A stretch of 64,000 bases of DNA, from assembly GCF_023093535.1 (NCBI RefSeq), contig NZ_CP095757.1:496001-560000 (forward strand). The letters are read 5' to 3'. Source of the DNA: Halovivax limisalsi. Its GTDB lineage: Archaea; Halobacteriota; Halobacteria; Halobacteriales; Natrialbaceae. The position numbers and the translations under genes were made by a program. Under the pieces are notes generated by a model. The model saw only the letters and a program-made list of their open reading frames with translations. It was not told the origin of the DNA and did not search any database. Below, in pieces: positions 37,101 through 44,858 of this stretch (the first letter of the stretch is position 1; each line of letters starts with the position of its first letter).

Positions 37101-40100
37101 CCGTCGTCTCCTCGTGGCGGAACAACGGGATCGAGGTGAGCGGGTCGACGAACACGACGATCTCGAACGCGACCGTCGCGGACACGGGGACCAGTATATA
37201 CGACGGTGGGATCTCCGTCAGCGAATCGAGCGGAACGACGATCCGCGACGCGAACGTCTCCGGCAACGCCGGGGACGGGATCTACCTCTACGCGGCCGAT
37301 GCGACCGAACTGTCCGACGTGACGGTCGACGGAAACGGCCACTACGGGATCTACCTCAACACCGACGTCACCGCCAGTACGGTCACCAACGTCACCGTCT
37401 CGAATCACAGCGACGCAACTGGCATCTACTTCGGGTCCGCGACGGGGAATCTCCTGACTAACGTAACGTCAGCGTACAACGCTCGCGGCATCTACGTCAG
37501 TGCGAGCGGAAACGAATTCAGGAACGTCACGTCGTCCAACAACGACGAGTACGGGATTCGAATAACGGAGGACGACAACGTGATATCGGACAGTACGGCC
37601 GACGCCAACGGCGAATCCGGCTTCCACATCTACAATGCCGGATACACTACTCTCTCGAACCTTACGGCGACCGCCAACGGCGAAGCCGGACTCGCCGTGC
37701 AAGGGTCGCACAACAACGTCACGAACAGTACGTTCGGCGAAAACGACCGCTACGGCGTCCACTTCACCCACGCCCGAAACAACCTGTTTACCCGGAATTA
37801 CGTGACGGACAACGCCGTCCACGGCGCGTATCTCGAGGCGGAGTCGTTCGACAACCTCCTCTACGACAACTACTTCGACAACCCGGCGGCCGACGCCGAG
37901 GCCGAGGAGCACGCGGGGTACTGGGGTGACGCCCCGTCGGAGAACCGGTGGAACGTGACGAAGACGCCCACCGGCGAATCGGCCGAAAACGTCGTCGGCG
38001 GGCCGTTCTACGGCGGCAACTACTGGGCGACGTACGACGGGTCGGACGCCGACGCCGACGGGATCGGCGACACGAACACGCCGTACACCGTCTCCGGATC
38101 CCTCTTCGCGGGCGACCACAATCCGCTCGTCTTCGAGTCCGACGAGAACGCCTCGCGCGTGGTCTGGGCGACGACGGAATCGATCGACGTCGCCGCGGGC
38201 GAAACGGTGACGGTCGACGTCGAGGTCCCGGCGTCGCAGCTCGAGGGCGAGGGCAAACGGGTCCTCTCCGCCACGCTCGACGCGGCGACCAACCAGACGG
38301 TCGCGTCCTCGAACGCGCCGTTCTACGTCCTCGACGGCGAGACGTCCCTCACGATGGCCACCGACGCGAGACGGTACGCGACGGGCGACACCGTTCGGAT
38401 CGAGGGCGCGCTCACCAACGACGGCGCCGCGAGCGAGACGTACGATCTCGCGATCGAGAAAAACGGGACGCCGATCCACGAGGCGACCGTCACCCTCGGC
38501 GCCGACGAGCGTCACGACTACGCGCTGACCACGGTCGCAGACGGGCCGTTCACGCTCGCCGCGACCGCCGGGGACGTCAGGATCGACGACGAGGTCGCGG
38601 TGGCCGAGCCGTCGGTGGACGCGACGGCCGTCGCGCCCGAGGTAGTGGGTCTCGAACCGTTCCCCGTCGGGGCGCAACTCGAGAACGACGGCGACGTCCC
38701 GGTCGATCTCACCGTCGCGGTCGATCCCGACGTCGGGACGATCGAAACGGTGACGCTCGAACCCGGCGAGCGAACCCGGGTGACCGACGAGACGGCGATC
38801 GCCGACGATACCACGTTCACGATCGTCGTCTCCGGCGACGTCGAGGCGACGCTCACCGAGACGGTGACGGTCGGCGAGTCCGCCGCGACGACCGTCTCAC
38901 CCGCGGCCGTTTACGCCCCGGGAACGATCGTCGTCCCCTACACCGTCGAGAACACCGGCGAACTCGACGCGACGTTTGACGTGGAATTCGCGGTGGGCAA
39001 CGAGACGGGACGCGAGACGGTGTACGTCGCCGCGGGCGCGAACGCGAACGGATCGGTCGCGTTCGACCTCGAAGCGGGCACGCACACCCTCGCGTACGAG
39101 ACCCCGTTCGAAACCGGCGACGCGACTGTCGAGGTGCGCGACCGCGACCAGCTCGTCCTTTCGGCCGACGTGCCGGCGAACGCCACCGACGGCACCCTCG
39201 AGATGGATCTCGCCGTCGAGAACGTCGGGTCGAACGACCTGAACGGGACGATCGTCGCCGACACGACGGTGTCGAGCGCCGAGCGCGGCTTCGACGTGGC
39301 CGCCGGCGAGACCGACAGCGTGACCGTGACCGTCCCGATTCCGGCCAGCGTCCGGCCAGGCGCGTACGACGTCTCCATCGAGGCGACGGCGGGCGACGAC
39401 ATCCTCGCGCGGGTAGCCGAACCGTTCGAGGTTCGAGGCCCGCAGTTCGAACTCGAGGCCACGCCCGGCCGGGAGACGTTCGAACTCGGCGAGCTGGCGA
39501 CGTGGAACTACACGGTGTACAACGCGGGTGACGCCGAGGGGCGAGTCGCCCTGGCCGTCAGCGCCACCGGGATGTCCGAGGGTGGCGCGGTCCAGCGCGA
39601 CGCCGCCTGGTTGGCCCCGGGCGAGCGCCGGACACTGCGCGTCGACGTCCCGATCGCCGACGACGTCGAGGCGGGTGCCTACGACGCGTCGTACGAACTC
39701 GCCGACGACGGCGGCGCGCTCCTCGCGACGGGCGAGACGACGTTCGACGTCGCAGGGGCGAACGTGAGCGTCAGCGCCACCCTCGACCGGCCGGCCTACG
39801 AGGTGGGCGAGAACGCCACGCTGACGCTTTCGATCACGAACGAGCGCCCGACGACCATCGACCTGTTCGCGCGGACGCAGTTCAACGGATTCGACGAGCG
39901 CACCGACCTCTCGCTCGGCGGCGGGGCGTCCGAGACGGTCACCGTCGACGTGCCGATCACCGAGGGCACCGACGAGAAGATCTTCTTCGGGGTCTACCAC
40001 GCGGACGGGCGGTCGCTGCACATCGACGGCCGGTACGCACACGAGCGGACGGGGAACGTGACGCTGTACACCGACGCGGACCGGTACGAACCGGGCGAGT

Positions 40101-41482
40101 CGGTCACCGTCACGGTCGAACCGCGCGCGTCGGGCGAGCTGGTTCTCGCCGCACCCTGGAACTCCTGGAGCGCGAACGTCACGGATGGCGTCGACGAAAC
40201 GTTCGAATTCGAGGTGCCCCCGTCGCGGACGGGCACCTACTACGTCCACTACGCCTTCGAGAACGAGACCCGCTCGTACCCGTTCGACGTCGACGGCTAC
40301 GGGGCCCGGGTGACCGGCGCCCGATTCGGTGCGGACGAGTACCGGGGCGGGGAGACGGTGGACCTCGAACTCGAACTCGCGCCGTCGCGGGACGTCCTCG
40401 CGACGGTGACCGGGACGCTCGTCGACGAGTCCGGCGAGGCGATCGCGAACGCCAGCACGGCCGTCGCCCTCGAAACCGGCGGCACCGACGCCCGCCTCTC
40501 GATCGACGTCCCGGCCGACGCGGCCGGCGTCCACGCGATCTCCTACGAGATCACCGCCGACGTCGAAGACGAAGGCGGTGCGGCGACGGCGCACGCGGCG
40601 GCCGTCAGCTCCCGACAGGTCCTCGCCGTCAACGGGATCGAGTACCTGGAGATCGAATCCGCGGCGACGAATCGACCGCCGGTCGCCGCCGTCGACTACG
40701 CCCCGTCCGACCCGACCGTCGGCGAGGAGGTCACCTTCGACGCGTCTCACTCGAGCGACCCGGACGGCTCCATCGCGGCCCACGAGTGGGACTTCGACGG
40801 GGACGGCAGGATCGACGCGGTCGGCGCCACCGCGACCACCGCGTTCGACGCGGCCGGCACGCACGCGGTGACGCTCTCCGTGACGGACGACGACGGATCC
40901 AGCGACGAGACGACGGTGACCGTGCCAGTCACCGAGGCTGACGACGATGACGGTGACGATGAGGATGACGACGGCGATAGCGGTGATGACGACGGAGACG
41001 ATGGCGACGGAGACGACGGAGATACTGGTGACGATGACGACGAGGACGACCAGTCGTCGGGTGACACCCCGCCGACGGCCGCGATCCAGATCGATCCCGA
41101 CCCGGCGACCGTCGGCGAGTCCGTGACGTTCTCGGCCGGCAACTCTTCGTACGCTGCCGGCGAGCTCGTCGCGTTCGAGTGGATCATCGACGGGCGATCG
41201 TACGCGGGCGAGACGGTCTCCGAGACCTTCGACGTCGCCGGAACCGTCGACGTCGAACTCGCGGTCACCGCCGCCGACGGCGAAACCGCCGCCGCGAGCA
41301 CCACTCTGGTCGTCCGGGAAGCCGCGGATGAGCCGCCGGACGACGGCGACGCAGACGATGAAACGCCCGGCGATGGCGACGACGATGACGGCGGGTCTCC
41401 GATCCCCGGGTTCGGTGCGGCCGCCGCCATCCTCGCGCTGCTCTGGGTCTCCCTCCTGTCCCGCCGCCGGAATCGCGCCTGA
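28103..41482 (+). CDS. Giant RHS/YD-repeat surface protein with beta-helix, PKD and PGF-CTERM anchor
   Basis: The protein has about 4459 residues from a GTG at 28103; a second GTG at 28109 fits coupling better. Domains: signal helix 15-36; RHS entry block about 98-158 (NGVNLANGNLYRSS); YD repeats about 160-890 (such as YEYDDRGNLVAVTNPAG); RHS core about 890-1015 ending YVYADNNPATYTDPFGF; a Gly- and Cys-rich segment about 1016-1195 (CSCVDECDSC); a ThuA/GATase-like domain about 1200-1422; CARDB-type Ig-like domains to about 2190; a right-handed beta-helix about 2213-3336 (repeated NATIANNTI-like turns); more CARDB domains; PKD domains about 4191-4278 and 4322-4406; and the anchor IPGFGAAAAILALLWVSLLS plus basic tail. 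The product should be exported and fixed to the membrane by archaeosortase. RHS shells usually enclose a toxin placed after the core; here the core is followed by surface modules. No immunity-like gene is evident next to it. Confidence 0.9.
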   Translation: MPVSAADRTGSTRDRTAAIVFSVLMILSVVVVPVGATVESSASIDGTPVGVGPNGIAAENGDPTSDRSEESASTTELGEKTPDEVDDFAVPDRGTTGYESWYTYRNGVNLANGNLYRSSTDASVGARAGPIEFTRSYNSRASHEPGPLGFGWTHEYAARLDVLVDGVRFVDGDGSEHVFQSAVDGFDTPAGLDARLVATDDGYELRWSDGRTFGFDEGGVLRWTADRNGTGVTLEYTDGALTRIVDDAGQALSISYDADGWIETVEDPLGRTIQYDYDVGDLVSVTGASGETTYEYFENHKLRKISRPTGMLTTVDYESGSDRVRRVGTGLTEVQCARSGVTFAYDYANDSVSYVDGITGTETTVVLNEAGNPASMAWDDETAEWAWDDELNLVGAENASGSYEFVYDAHGNLLERSGPDGTVGYEWFVTETTDRYLSVRTSETDAAGRTTAYEYDDRGNLVAVTNPAGAQRTFEYDATGDRVAATDPAGHRTTYAYDHRGFLTGVTEPTGAVTTYEFDAVGRLLTETTPRGDAYEYTYDDRDALLNVTDPAGNVLEYVYDERGTQTGIVRSVGESGTSSTLSTIGSNVGQSRYDIEIDGDVVTYRSDEHDLVRRLNARGRLASETIDYGPFTSDLDYAYDERGNLVAIATGGGNYTFEYDASDRVSRATGVDGSWLEYAYDAMDRVTQTTASNGVTTTYTYDEGGNVASLRAVDASGGTVLDESYGYDLLGNLETVTDASGSTTQFEYDALDRLVVATYPSGETVEYAYDAIGNRLSKTVNGTETTDYDYDADGTLLQAGDTAYEYDANGSLAVKTVERADGTTARTEYEYGQGGQLERVLLPDGETVSYTYLPDGERASKTTSNGTTFYSYSDFQLLGEYGEDGALDRGYLQGAGLDTPIARYDEDSDEAYFYHIDARNDVRAVTDAAGGVANRYRYEAFGAVRHAEESVANPYRFAARPFDSAVNLYYNRQRYHDPEVGRFTRGDPAGTVAGVNQYVYADNNPATYTDPFGFATWDGGVTLGGVSPGKLGVISIASKGDMSGSLSNGDTGQGCSISGTITTYGLNVELSAIKAEIGAMPLVIGGPTCGESLPGMTIVCGGIAGQLEAAAGVEVGAFACGDTRSGGYSGGAGSAKTGVTAGAGAGVTLFVRIDIADSECSCVDECDSCNEDDDEPPLGDGPSARPPGGDHPDDNHDVSVRRYAARTDDASIPAYGYDDGSIAMLDRGFADEFGDFLADQELPYDSVSWTVPAEELAAYDLLILPSGSLTGLTALDTFEAKLEAYVDGGGSLLVMPQQRGYHWGPVPGDLAAYGWLEDQSCQFDSVGIDATCPAFASEAVGGESSLNVDGYFTDYPSNAEILLTRTKNAQPAMLAYDRGAGQVIATTAYSDWAYGHHAASSADERILRDTIRWARSHDDIPTYNRGEDVDLHVEATSYVDLAVERTDIRVRDPDGDIVDSVTVTDPVAALSTANLSAALTIPTDAQYGIWDLEYVFETDAHGPVQRVVERDSLAITRYEDGDDGWRASDSNVSVSINSDAERYALGSNAAFTITAHNRGDREENVTLWWSFPHNARYGNASVYGSGGTHPGETSNLTRQLQLGPNGGGNDEATFTVEIPVVNADGRDRLWLEYAEERNGELDLVGRASRGFYTFEPSVAVTMSAGAETYTGGQTVPVDVELSGTGVENATVVTRIVAADRSLHFRNETVRSVDGSTTLSYAYALPSPTVDGRYSVVTEVLDARGEKIGFQTTGFDVPLGLAFDASIPETIGASSDLAFTVENVDTAPFDDALVDVSLVDPAGTVVWSDAATSDVGRNETKTVAFQVDVDDLSFGTHTLLYVLDAGASRFERRWSLENDHAVDADFDRARYRQRESAALNATISNRGRFETAFDAVVTAPAADFETVRTVELAPGDREYVTVVVPLPADIQAGEHDVAVTLVDGSNLTETYSFVVPDSELVFDRVDETAAAGTDVEIVVGNRGGVDTDAACAFELIGPQGIRLDEGQLADTVLAGETATTTVRIPDQAVSGGYFVTSSCTDGTTGASFETIDVVAVDGLDADATAGTDADVYGTGDTVTVSADIANNGAAIADGRLRLEIADPSVSEGSDASEAADGIAASAPEADSTERAIDDSARLDGVRSSWVDGTSWVEQTIATSGMYSIATGAVTSASDGGDSVAATGSDGPTATELDSSVARWVDVPGTITDDVVWEDEVIVLNESLVIDANGSVTMRNATLRFDVASEGEFGVEVRDGGTLDAFDGSTITSHDEGWNPTEYSFTALPGATVSIRDSTVRDVGADSETPTSERGLYVAANDVVVENATIENVRFDVILEAVDGVAITNSTIREPLSVNASTGVRIEGNAFEDGSGVDLSHSNGNLVAGNAFGDLDAQYTISLENASDNVLRANTFGKTGGVELVSSSYGNEPGTRSVRNTIADNAFYQTDTYGNDADGITIEAGSTDTVVENNTLVGTDREAILVHAPNATIANNTIREVEDHGIRVTAANATLADNAIERSDGFGILLDRTVNATLRSNDLVSNGIHINGHQDGVPPYEPGSVPDRRYYEHDIDGSNAVDGGPFQYLVDQTGGQIVLDGGAAWLLNATDVTVTGDGTAAAVLSEGVELRDLNASADAYFGVFVAHSDGTTVSNVTSNGNAYGLAVLGASQSGPATYANETSVTDSRFSANRRGSIYARNVGGFSVRNVTAGTETRSGDRDVDIVGGESVTVADLALDERGSFGGYGTGVSFDRTSNSEIRDSTVRGYDRGIDVEASWSASNVTVQNVTTTGSDGTGIFVRTADSTIADSRAFVAAGTGIRANGDHSTVARNNVSGAEIGINTGITGGLVADNEVTGAGEYAIRIQSPDGTASGNVVRESATGIVVDSYAGGTVLTDNVLAGDTVDVQLSDSDPVTMRNNTLAHAGLAFDFGSYSNPGPTDYDHDIDESNAVRGEPLTYLFDEHDVDIDVPGRQTWIVNSSNVTVDAPAQAAVLFSSETTVRNAVVSSWRNNGIEVSGSTNTTISNATVADTGTSIYDGGISVSESSGTTIRDANVSGNAGDGIYLYAADATELSDVTVDGNGHYGIYLNTDVTASTVTNVTVSNHSDATGIYFGSATGNLLTNVTSAYNARGIYVSASGNEFRNVTSSNNDEYGIRITEDDNVISDSTADANGESGFHIYNAGYTTLSNLTATANGEAGLAVQGSHNNVTNSTFGENDRYGVHFTHARNNLFTRNYVTDNAVHGAYLEAESFDNLLYDNYFDNPAADAEAEEHAGYWGDAPSENRWNVTKTPTGESAENVVGGPFYGGNYWATYDGSDADADGIGDTNTPYTVSGSLFAGDHNPLVFESDENASRVVWATTESIDVAAGETVTVDVEVPASQLEGEGKRVLSATLDAATNQTVASSNAPFYVLDGETSLTMATDARRYATGDTVRIEGALTNDGAASETYDLAIEKNGTPIHEATVTLGADERHDYALTTVADGPFTLAATAGDVRIDDEVAVAEPSVDATAVAPEVVGLEPFPVGAQLENDGDVPVDLTVAVDPDVGTIETVTLEPGERTRVTDETAIADDTTFTIVVSGDVEATLTETVTVGESAATTVSPAAVYAPGTIVVPYTVENTGELDATFDVEFAVGNETGRETVYVAAGANANGSVAFDLEAGTHTLAYETPFETGDATVEVRDRDQLVLSADVPANATDGTLEMDLAVENVGSNDLNGTIVADTTVSSAERGFDVAAGETDSVTVTVPIPASVRPGAYDVSIEATAGDDILARVAEPFEVRGPQFELEATPGRETFELGELATWNYTVYNAGDAEGRVALAVSATGMSEGGAVQRDAAWLAPGERRTLRVDVPIADDVEAGAYDASYELADDGGALLATGETTFDVAGANVSVSATLDRPAYEVGENATLTLSITNERPTTIDLFARTQFNGFDERTDLSLGGGASETVTVDVPITEGTDEKIFFGVYHADGRSLHIDGRYAHERTGNVTLYTDADRYEPGESVTVTVEPRASGELVLAAPWNSWSANVTDGVDETFEFEVPPSRTGTYYVHYAFENETRSYPFDVDGYGARVTGARFGADEYRGGETVDLELELAPSRDVLATVTGTLVDESGEAIANASTAVALETGGTDARLSIDVPADAAGVHAISYEITADVEDEGGAATAHAAAVSSRQVLAVNGIEYLEIESAATNRPPVAAVDYAPSDPTVGEEVTFDASHSSDPDGSIAAHEWDFDGDGRIDAVGATATTAFDAAGTHAVTLSVTDDDGSSDETTVTVPVTEADDDDGDDEDDDGDSGDDDGDDGDGDDGDTGDDDDEDDQSSGDTPPTAAIQIDPDPATVGESVTFSAGNSSYAAGELVAFEWIIDGRSYAGETVSETFDVAGTVDVELAVTAADGETAAASTTLVVREAADEPPDDGDADDETPGDGDDDDGGSPIPGFGAAAAILALLWVSLLSRRRNRA
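40934..41053 (+). repeat. GATGAC-type low-complexity tract coding an acidic linker
   Basis: About 120 bases of GAC, GAT and GGA/GGC codons encode an almost pure Asp/Gly/Glu linker between the two PKD domains. Such microsatellite-like DNA can change length by slippage in steps of codons. Confidence 0.8.
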
Positions 41483-41586
41483 CGGCCGTCTGCGAAACAC
41501 GTACCGGGGCCGTCCCGGCGAGCTATCGACCGCCGCGTCCACGGATCGTCCGCGAGTTTATATACCAGGTCGCGGCCAGAGTCCTC

Positions 41587-42333
41587 ATGCTCGAAGACAC
41601 CATTCGAGTCCTCGCCGGCGACTGCACCGTCCTCTTCGAGGGAGCCGATCGAACGGAGTATCGCGGCCGGGTGACGACCGTCGTCAAGCCGGACAACACG
41701 GTTCTCGTCCACGACGTCGACGGCTACCAGCCCGTCGCCTGGCTCACGCGGGCCGACAGCGTCGCCAGCGACCACTCGGGCGGCTTCTCACTCGTCGCTC
41801 AGAAAGACGACCAGCTCCTTCGGATCGTCACGCACGAGAGCGACGGTTTTTCGAACTATCACGCCTCGCCGGCCGGGAATCCGATCGGGACGTGCCGGAC
41901 GTGCGACGGGACCTTGATCCGGGCGGGCGACGTCCGATGTCTCGATTGCGGCGTTCGGTACGCGATCCCCGACGACGCGACGGTTCGCGAGGAGTCCTGC
42001 GACTGCGGCCTGCCCAGAATCCGCGCCGAGCGCGGCCTCGCGTTCGATATCTGTCTGGATCGCGACTGCGAGTCGCTCGACGACGCCGTTCGCGAGGCGT
42101 TCGATCGCGAGTGGGAGTGTCCCGAGTGCGACGGCGACCTGCGAATCCTCCGACGCGGCGGCCTCATCGCCGGGTGCGAACGCTACCCCACTTGCGAGAC
42201 CGGCTTCGTCGTCCCGACCGGTGTTCTCGACGGCCGGTGTCCGTGCGGCCTCCCCGCCTTCGATACGGGTTCCGGCCGTCGATGTCTGGACGCGGGCTGT
42301 GATCGCGCGGCGAGGCCGACGGTGGCGGAGTGA
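41587..42333 (+). CDS. NucS-type N-terminal domain fused to topoisomerase-type zinc fingers
   Basis: The 248-residue protein starts with a domain (residues about 1-75, CTVLFEGADRTEYRGRVTTVVKPDNTVLVHDVDGYQPVAWL). It closely resembles the DNA-binding N-terminal part of the mismatch endonuclease NucS. The NucS nuclease core is absent. Instead there are four Cys-based fingers of the topoisomerase I C-terminal type: CRTC...CLDC, CDC...CLDRDC, CPEC...CERYPTC and CPC...CLDAGC. A single-stranded or branched DNA-binding adaptor is a reasonable inference. A TATATACC element around 41559-41566 lies 25 bases before the start. Confidence 0.78.
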   Translation: MLEDTIRVLAGDCTVLFEGADRTEYRGRVTTVVKPDNTVLVHDVDGYQPVAWLTRADSVASDHSGGFSLVAQKDDQLLRIVTHESDGFSNYHASPAGNPIGTCRTCDGTLIRAGDVRCLDCGVRYAIPDDATVREESCDCGLPRIRAERGLAFDICLDRDCESLDDAVREAFDREWECPECDGDLRILRRGGLIAGCERYPTCETGFVVPTGVLDGRCPCGLPAFDTGSGRRCLDAGCDRAARPTVAE

Positions 42334-42469
42334 GATGACCGATCGGACGAGCGAGCACGACCGGTCACCCGACCACGACACCGGTCGGTGGCCCGGCTGT
42401 CGAACCCATCCCCAGGATCGCCCCCGGACGTTCCAACATCCCTTTGTGCGACGGCAGCCAGGCTCGACC

Positions 42470-43636
42470 ATGGCACTCGAGGGCGTCCTCGACGGCGATG
42501 TCGTCCGCGTCGGGGCCGACGCGCGACAGCGATTCCACGACGCGCGCGGGTACGGCTATCCCCTTTCGGGCAACGAGATCGCGCTCTCGCCGGTGGAAGC
42601 GGCGCACCTCCTCTACACGGACAATCTGACCGGCATCCGGGTCGAGGACGACGAGGCGTCGGCGCTCGACTTTCGGGCGTTCGTCGCGCGCGAACCGGGC
42701 ACGAACTTCGCCGTCCGGTATCTCGTCTACGCGGACCTGCGATCGCGCGGGCTCTACCTCTCGCCGGCGCGCGAGCCCTGGATCTCGCCGGAGCGCTTCG
42801 ACGACGTCACGGACCGGACCGACTTCGCCGTCTACCCGCGCGGACAGGGGCCGGGGGACGGCGACCTCGCGTACGCCCTGCGGGTCGTCGGCGAGCGGAC
42901 CGACGTCGCCGCGAGCGACCTCGACCCCGGCGTCCTGGCGGTCGTCGACGAGGAGAGCGAGCCCACGTACTTCGAACTCGCGGCGCCGTCGATCGAGGGC
43001 GATAGCGCCCGCGTCGCCGAACGGGGGCCGGGAGTGGCCGACGCGGCGCCGGCCGACGCCGACGCAGCCGGTATCGAGCAGGTCGGCACCGAACCGGCCG
43101 ACGCCGATCTCCTCACCGACCGCGTGATCGTCTGGAATCCGCCCGAAGCGCTCTACGAACGAACGTTCTTCGGCCAGCCGCTCGACGGGCGCGAGTACGA
43201 CGGCGACCGCCCGGCCATCCAGTGTTCGTTGCTCGAAGCGACGTACCTCGCTCGCCTCGGCGCGATCGATCTCGACCCTCGCGACGTGGCGGATCGCGGT
43301 CTCGCCGTCGAGGGTGATCGGTTCGCCCGCCGGCGCCGGGTGTACCGGACCCTCCGCGAGCGCGGCGTCGTCCCCAAGACGGGTTACAAGTTCGGCGCGG
43401 ACTTTCGAACCTACGCCGACGTCGAGTCGGTCGACGACCTCGGTCACTCCGCGCACCTGATCCGGGTCGTTCCGTCCTCGCACGTCTTCGAACCGCGCGA
43501 CCTCTCGCTCGACGTCCGCCTGGCCCACGGCGTCAGGAAGACGCTGGTCGTCGCGATCGTCGCGGACGAGCCCGCACATCCTGACGATCCCGGCGAGGGA
43601 ATCACCTGGCGGTCGATCGAGCGACTAACGCCGTGA
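42470..43636 (+). CDS. endA: tRNA-splicing endonuclease EndA (two-repeat, homodimer type)
   Basis: The 388-residue protein is built of two EndA repeats (about 1-175 and 210-388). The first is degenerate and the second carries the catalytic triad: Tyr in KTGYKFGADFRTY (near 305), His in LGHSAHLIRVV (near 327) and Lys in VRKTLVVAIV (near 355). It cuts bulge-helix-bulge motifs in intron-containing tRNA precursors. The repeats are joined by an Ala-, Asp- and Glu-rich loop (GVADAAPADADAAGIEQ). The ATG at 42470 opens with MALEGVLDGDVVRVG, matching the family; the frame upstream is non-coding in character. Confidence 0.92.
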   Translation: MALEGVLDGDVVRVGADARQRFHDARGYGYPLSGNEIALSPVEAAHLLYTDNLTGIRVEDDEASALDFRAFVAREPGTNFAVRYLVYADLRSRGLYLSPAREPWISPERFDDVTDRTDFAVYPRGQGPGDGDLAYALRVVGERTDVAASDLDPGVLAVVDEESEPTYFELAAPSIEGDSARVAERGPGVADAAPADADAAGIEQVGTEPADADLLTDRVIVWNPPEALYERTFFGQPLDGREYDGDRPAIQCSLLEATYLARLGAIDLDPRDVADRGLAVEGDRFARRRRVYRTLRERGVVPKTGYKFGADFRTYADVESVDDLGHSAHLIRVVPSSHVFEPRDLSLDVRLAHGVRKTLVVAIVADEPAHPDDPGEGITWRSIERLTP

Positions 43637-43771
43637 CGTGATCGACCCGATGACTCGACCGGCCGGAGCTCTGGGGCGCGATCGATCGAAGCCACCCGGC
43701 CCCGATTTTCGCCGCTCGTCGACGTGAACGATGGCGAACGCTTTAGCCCGTCGCGCGGCTAGGCCGATTGA

Positions 43772-44641
43772 ATGGGAGAGGAGTACGGTCTGGTCGAAAC
43801 GGACGCGAGCGAGGTCGCGGGCGACGAGTGGGAGGAGATCGACGTCTCCGACACGGAGGCCGATCGCATCGCTCGCAAGCGCGATCGCGAGTTCGACCAG
43901 TTCCGGAAACGGCTCACCGACGCCGACCAGTTCAAGGTCGAGCAGTCGGTCTTCGACGACGCGACCTTCGCCGCGCTCTACAAACTCGTCCAGGACGGTC
44001 ACGTGGAAGCCTTCGGCGGGCCGATCTCGACGGGCAAGGAGGCGAACGTCTACCAGGCGCTCGGGCCGGACGACACGGAGGTCGCGGTGAAGATCTACCG
44101 GATCAACGCCTCGAACTTCCGGCAGATGCGCGACTACCTGGAGGGCGACCCACGATTCGAGGGCCTCGGCGGGAAGAAGAAGGACGTGGTCCTCGCGTGG
44201 GTGAAAAAGGAGTTCGCCAATCTGAAACGGGCGAAACGGGCCGGCGTGCGCGTCCCCGATCCGATCGCGACCGAGCGAAACGTCCTCGTCATGGAGTACA
44301 TCGACGATGCCTCCGGGCGAGCCAAGCGTCTCGGCGAGGTCCACGTCGAGAATCCTGAGACGGCCTACGAGGTCCTCCGGGAGTACATGCGCCGGCTCTA
44401 CGCGGCGGGCATCGTCCACGGCGACCTGAGCGAGTACAACGTCGTCTTCCAGGACGGCCAGCTGGTCGTCATCGACTTCGGCCAGGCCGTCACCGTCCAC
44501 CACCCCAACAGCCGGGGCTTCCTCGAGCGCGACTGTCGCAACGTCGCCTCGTTTTTCTCCCGGCAGGGTCTCGAGACCGACGCCGACGACTTGCTCGCGT
44601 TCGTGACCGATCCCGAACCGGACCCGTCGCGAACCGAGTGA
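43772..44641 (+). CDS. rio1: Rio1-type serine/threonine protein kinase
   Basis: The 289-residue protein has the Rio1 features: a modified P-loop GPISTGKEANVYQA near residue 85, the ATP lysine in VAVKIYRI, catalytic HGDLSEYNVV near 215 and the metal loop VIDFGQAV near 230. Rio1 acts late in maturation of the small ribosomal subunit. In the haloarchaea I know, the KH-domain ribosome factor follows directly. Here that gene is 9.4 kb further on at 54031, with accessory genes between. Confidence 0.94.
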   Translation: MGEEYGLVETDASEVAGDEWEEIDVSDTEADRIARKRDREFDQFRKRLTDADQFKVEQSVFDDATFAALYKLVQDGHVEAFGGPISTGKEANVYQALGPDDTEVAVKIYRINASNFRQMRDYLEGDPRFEGLGGKKKDVVLAWVKKEFANLKRAKRAGVRVPDPIATERNVLVMEYIDDASGRAKRLGEVHVENPETAYEVLREYMRRLYAAGIVHGDLSEYNVVFQDGQLVVIDFGQAVTVHHPNSRGFLERDCRNVASFFSRQGLETDADDLLAFVTDPEPDPSRTE

Positions 44642-44711
44642 TTCGCCATTCGCCGTGTTGCAATGCGGTGGACGAGGTGCCCGACCACCAGCGGGCGGGA
44701 CTCTCGATCGA

Positions 44712-44740
44712 CCGTAACCGACGGACGACCGTCCTGTCAG
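44712..44740. repeat. 29-bp direct repeat, left copy
   Basis: It begins CCGTAACCGACGGACGACCG and is identical base for base to 45817-45845. Inside is a short hairpin GGACG-AC-CGTCC. The bases to its right (to about 44765), read on the minus strand, give KTVCIREG and a stop. This resembles the EAVGFREV end of the phosphoesterase at 45842. Confidence 0.85.
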
Positions 44741-44858
44741 CCCTCGCGAATGCAGACCGTTTTGAGCCGTGCGAGGAGCGGGCCAGTCCCGGGACCGTGG
44801 ATCGGGCCTGCCGATTCGGAGACGACGCGTCGGTCGAACGAATCGAGCGAAGGCAGGG

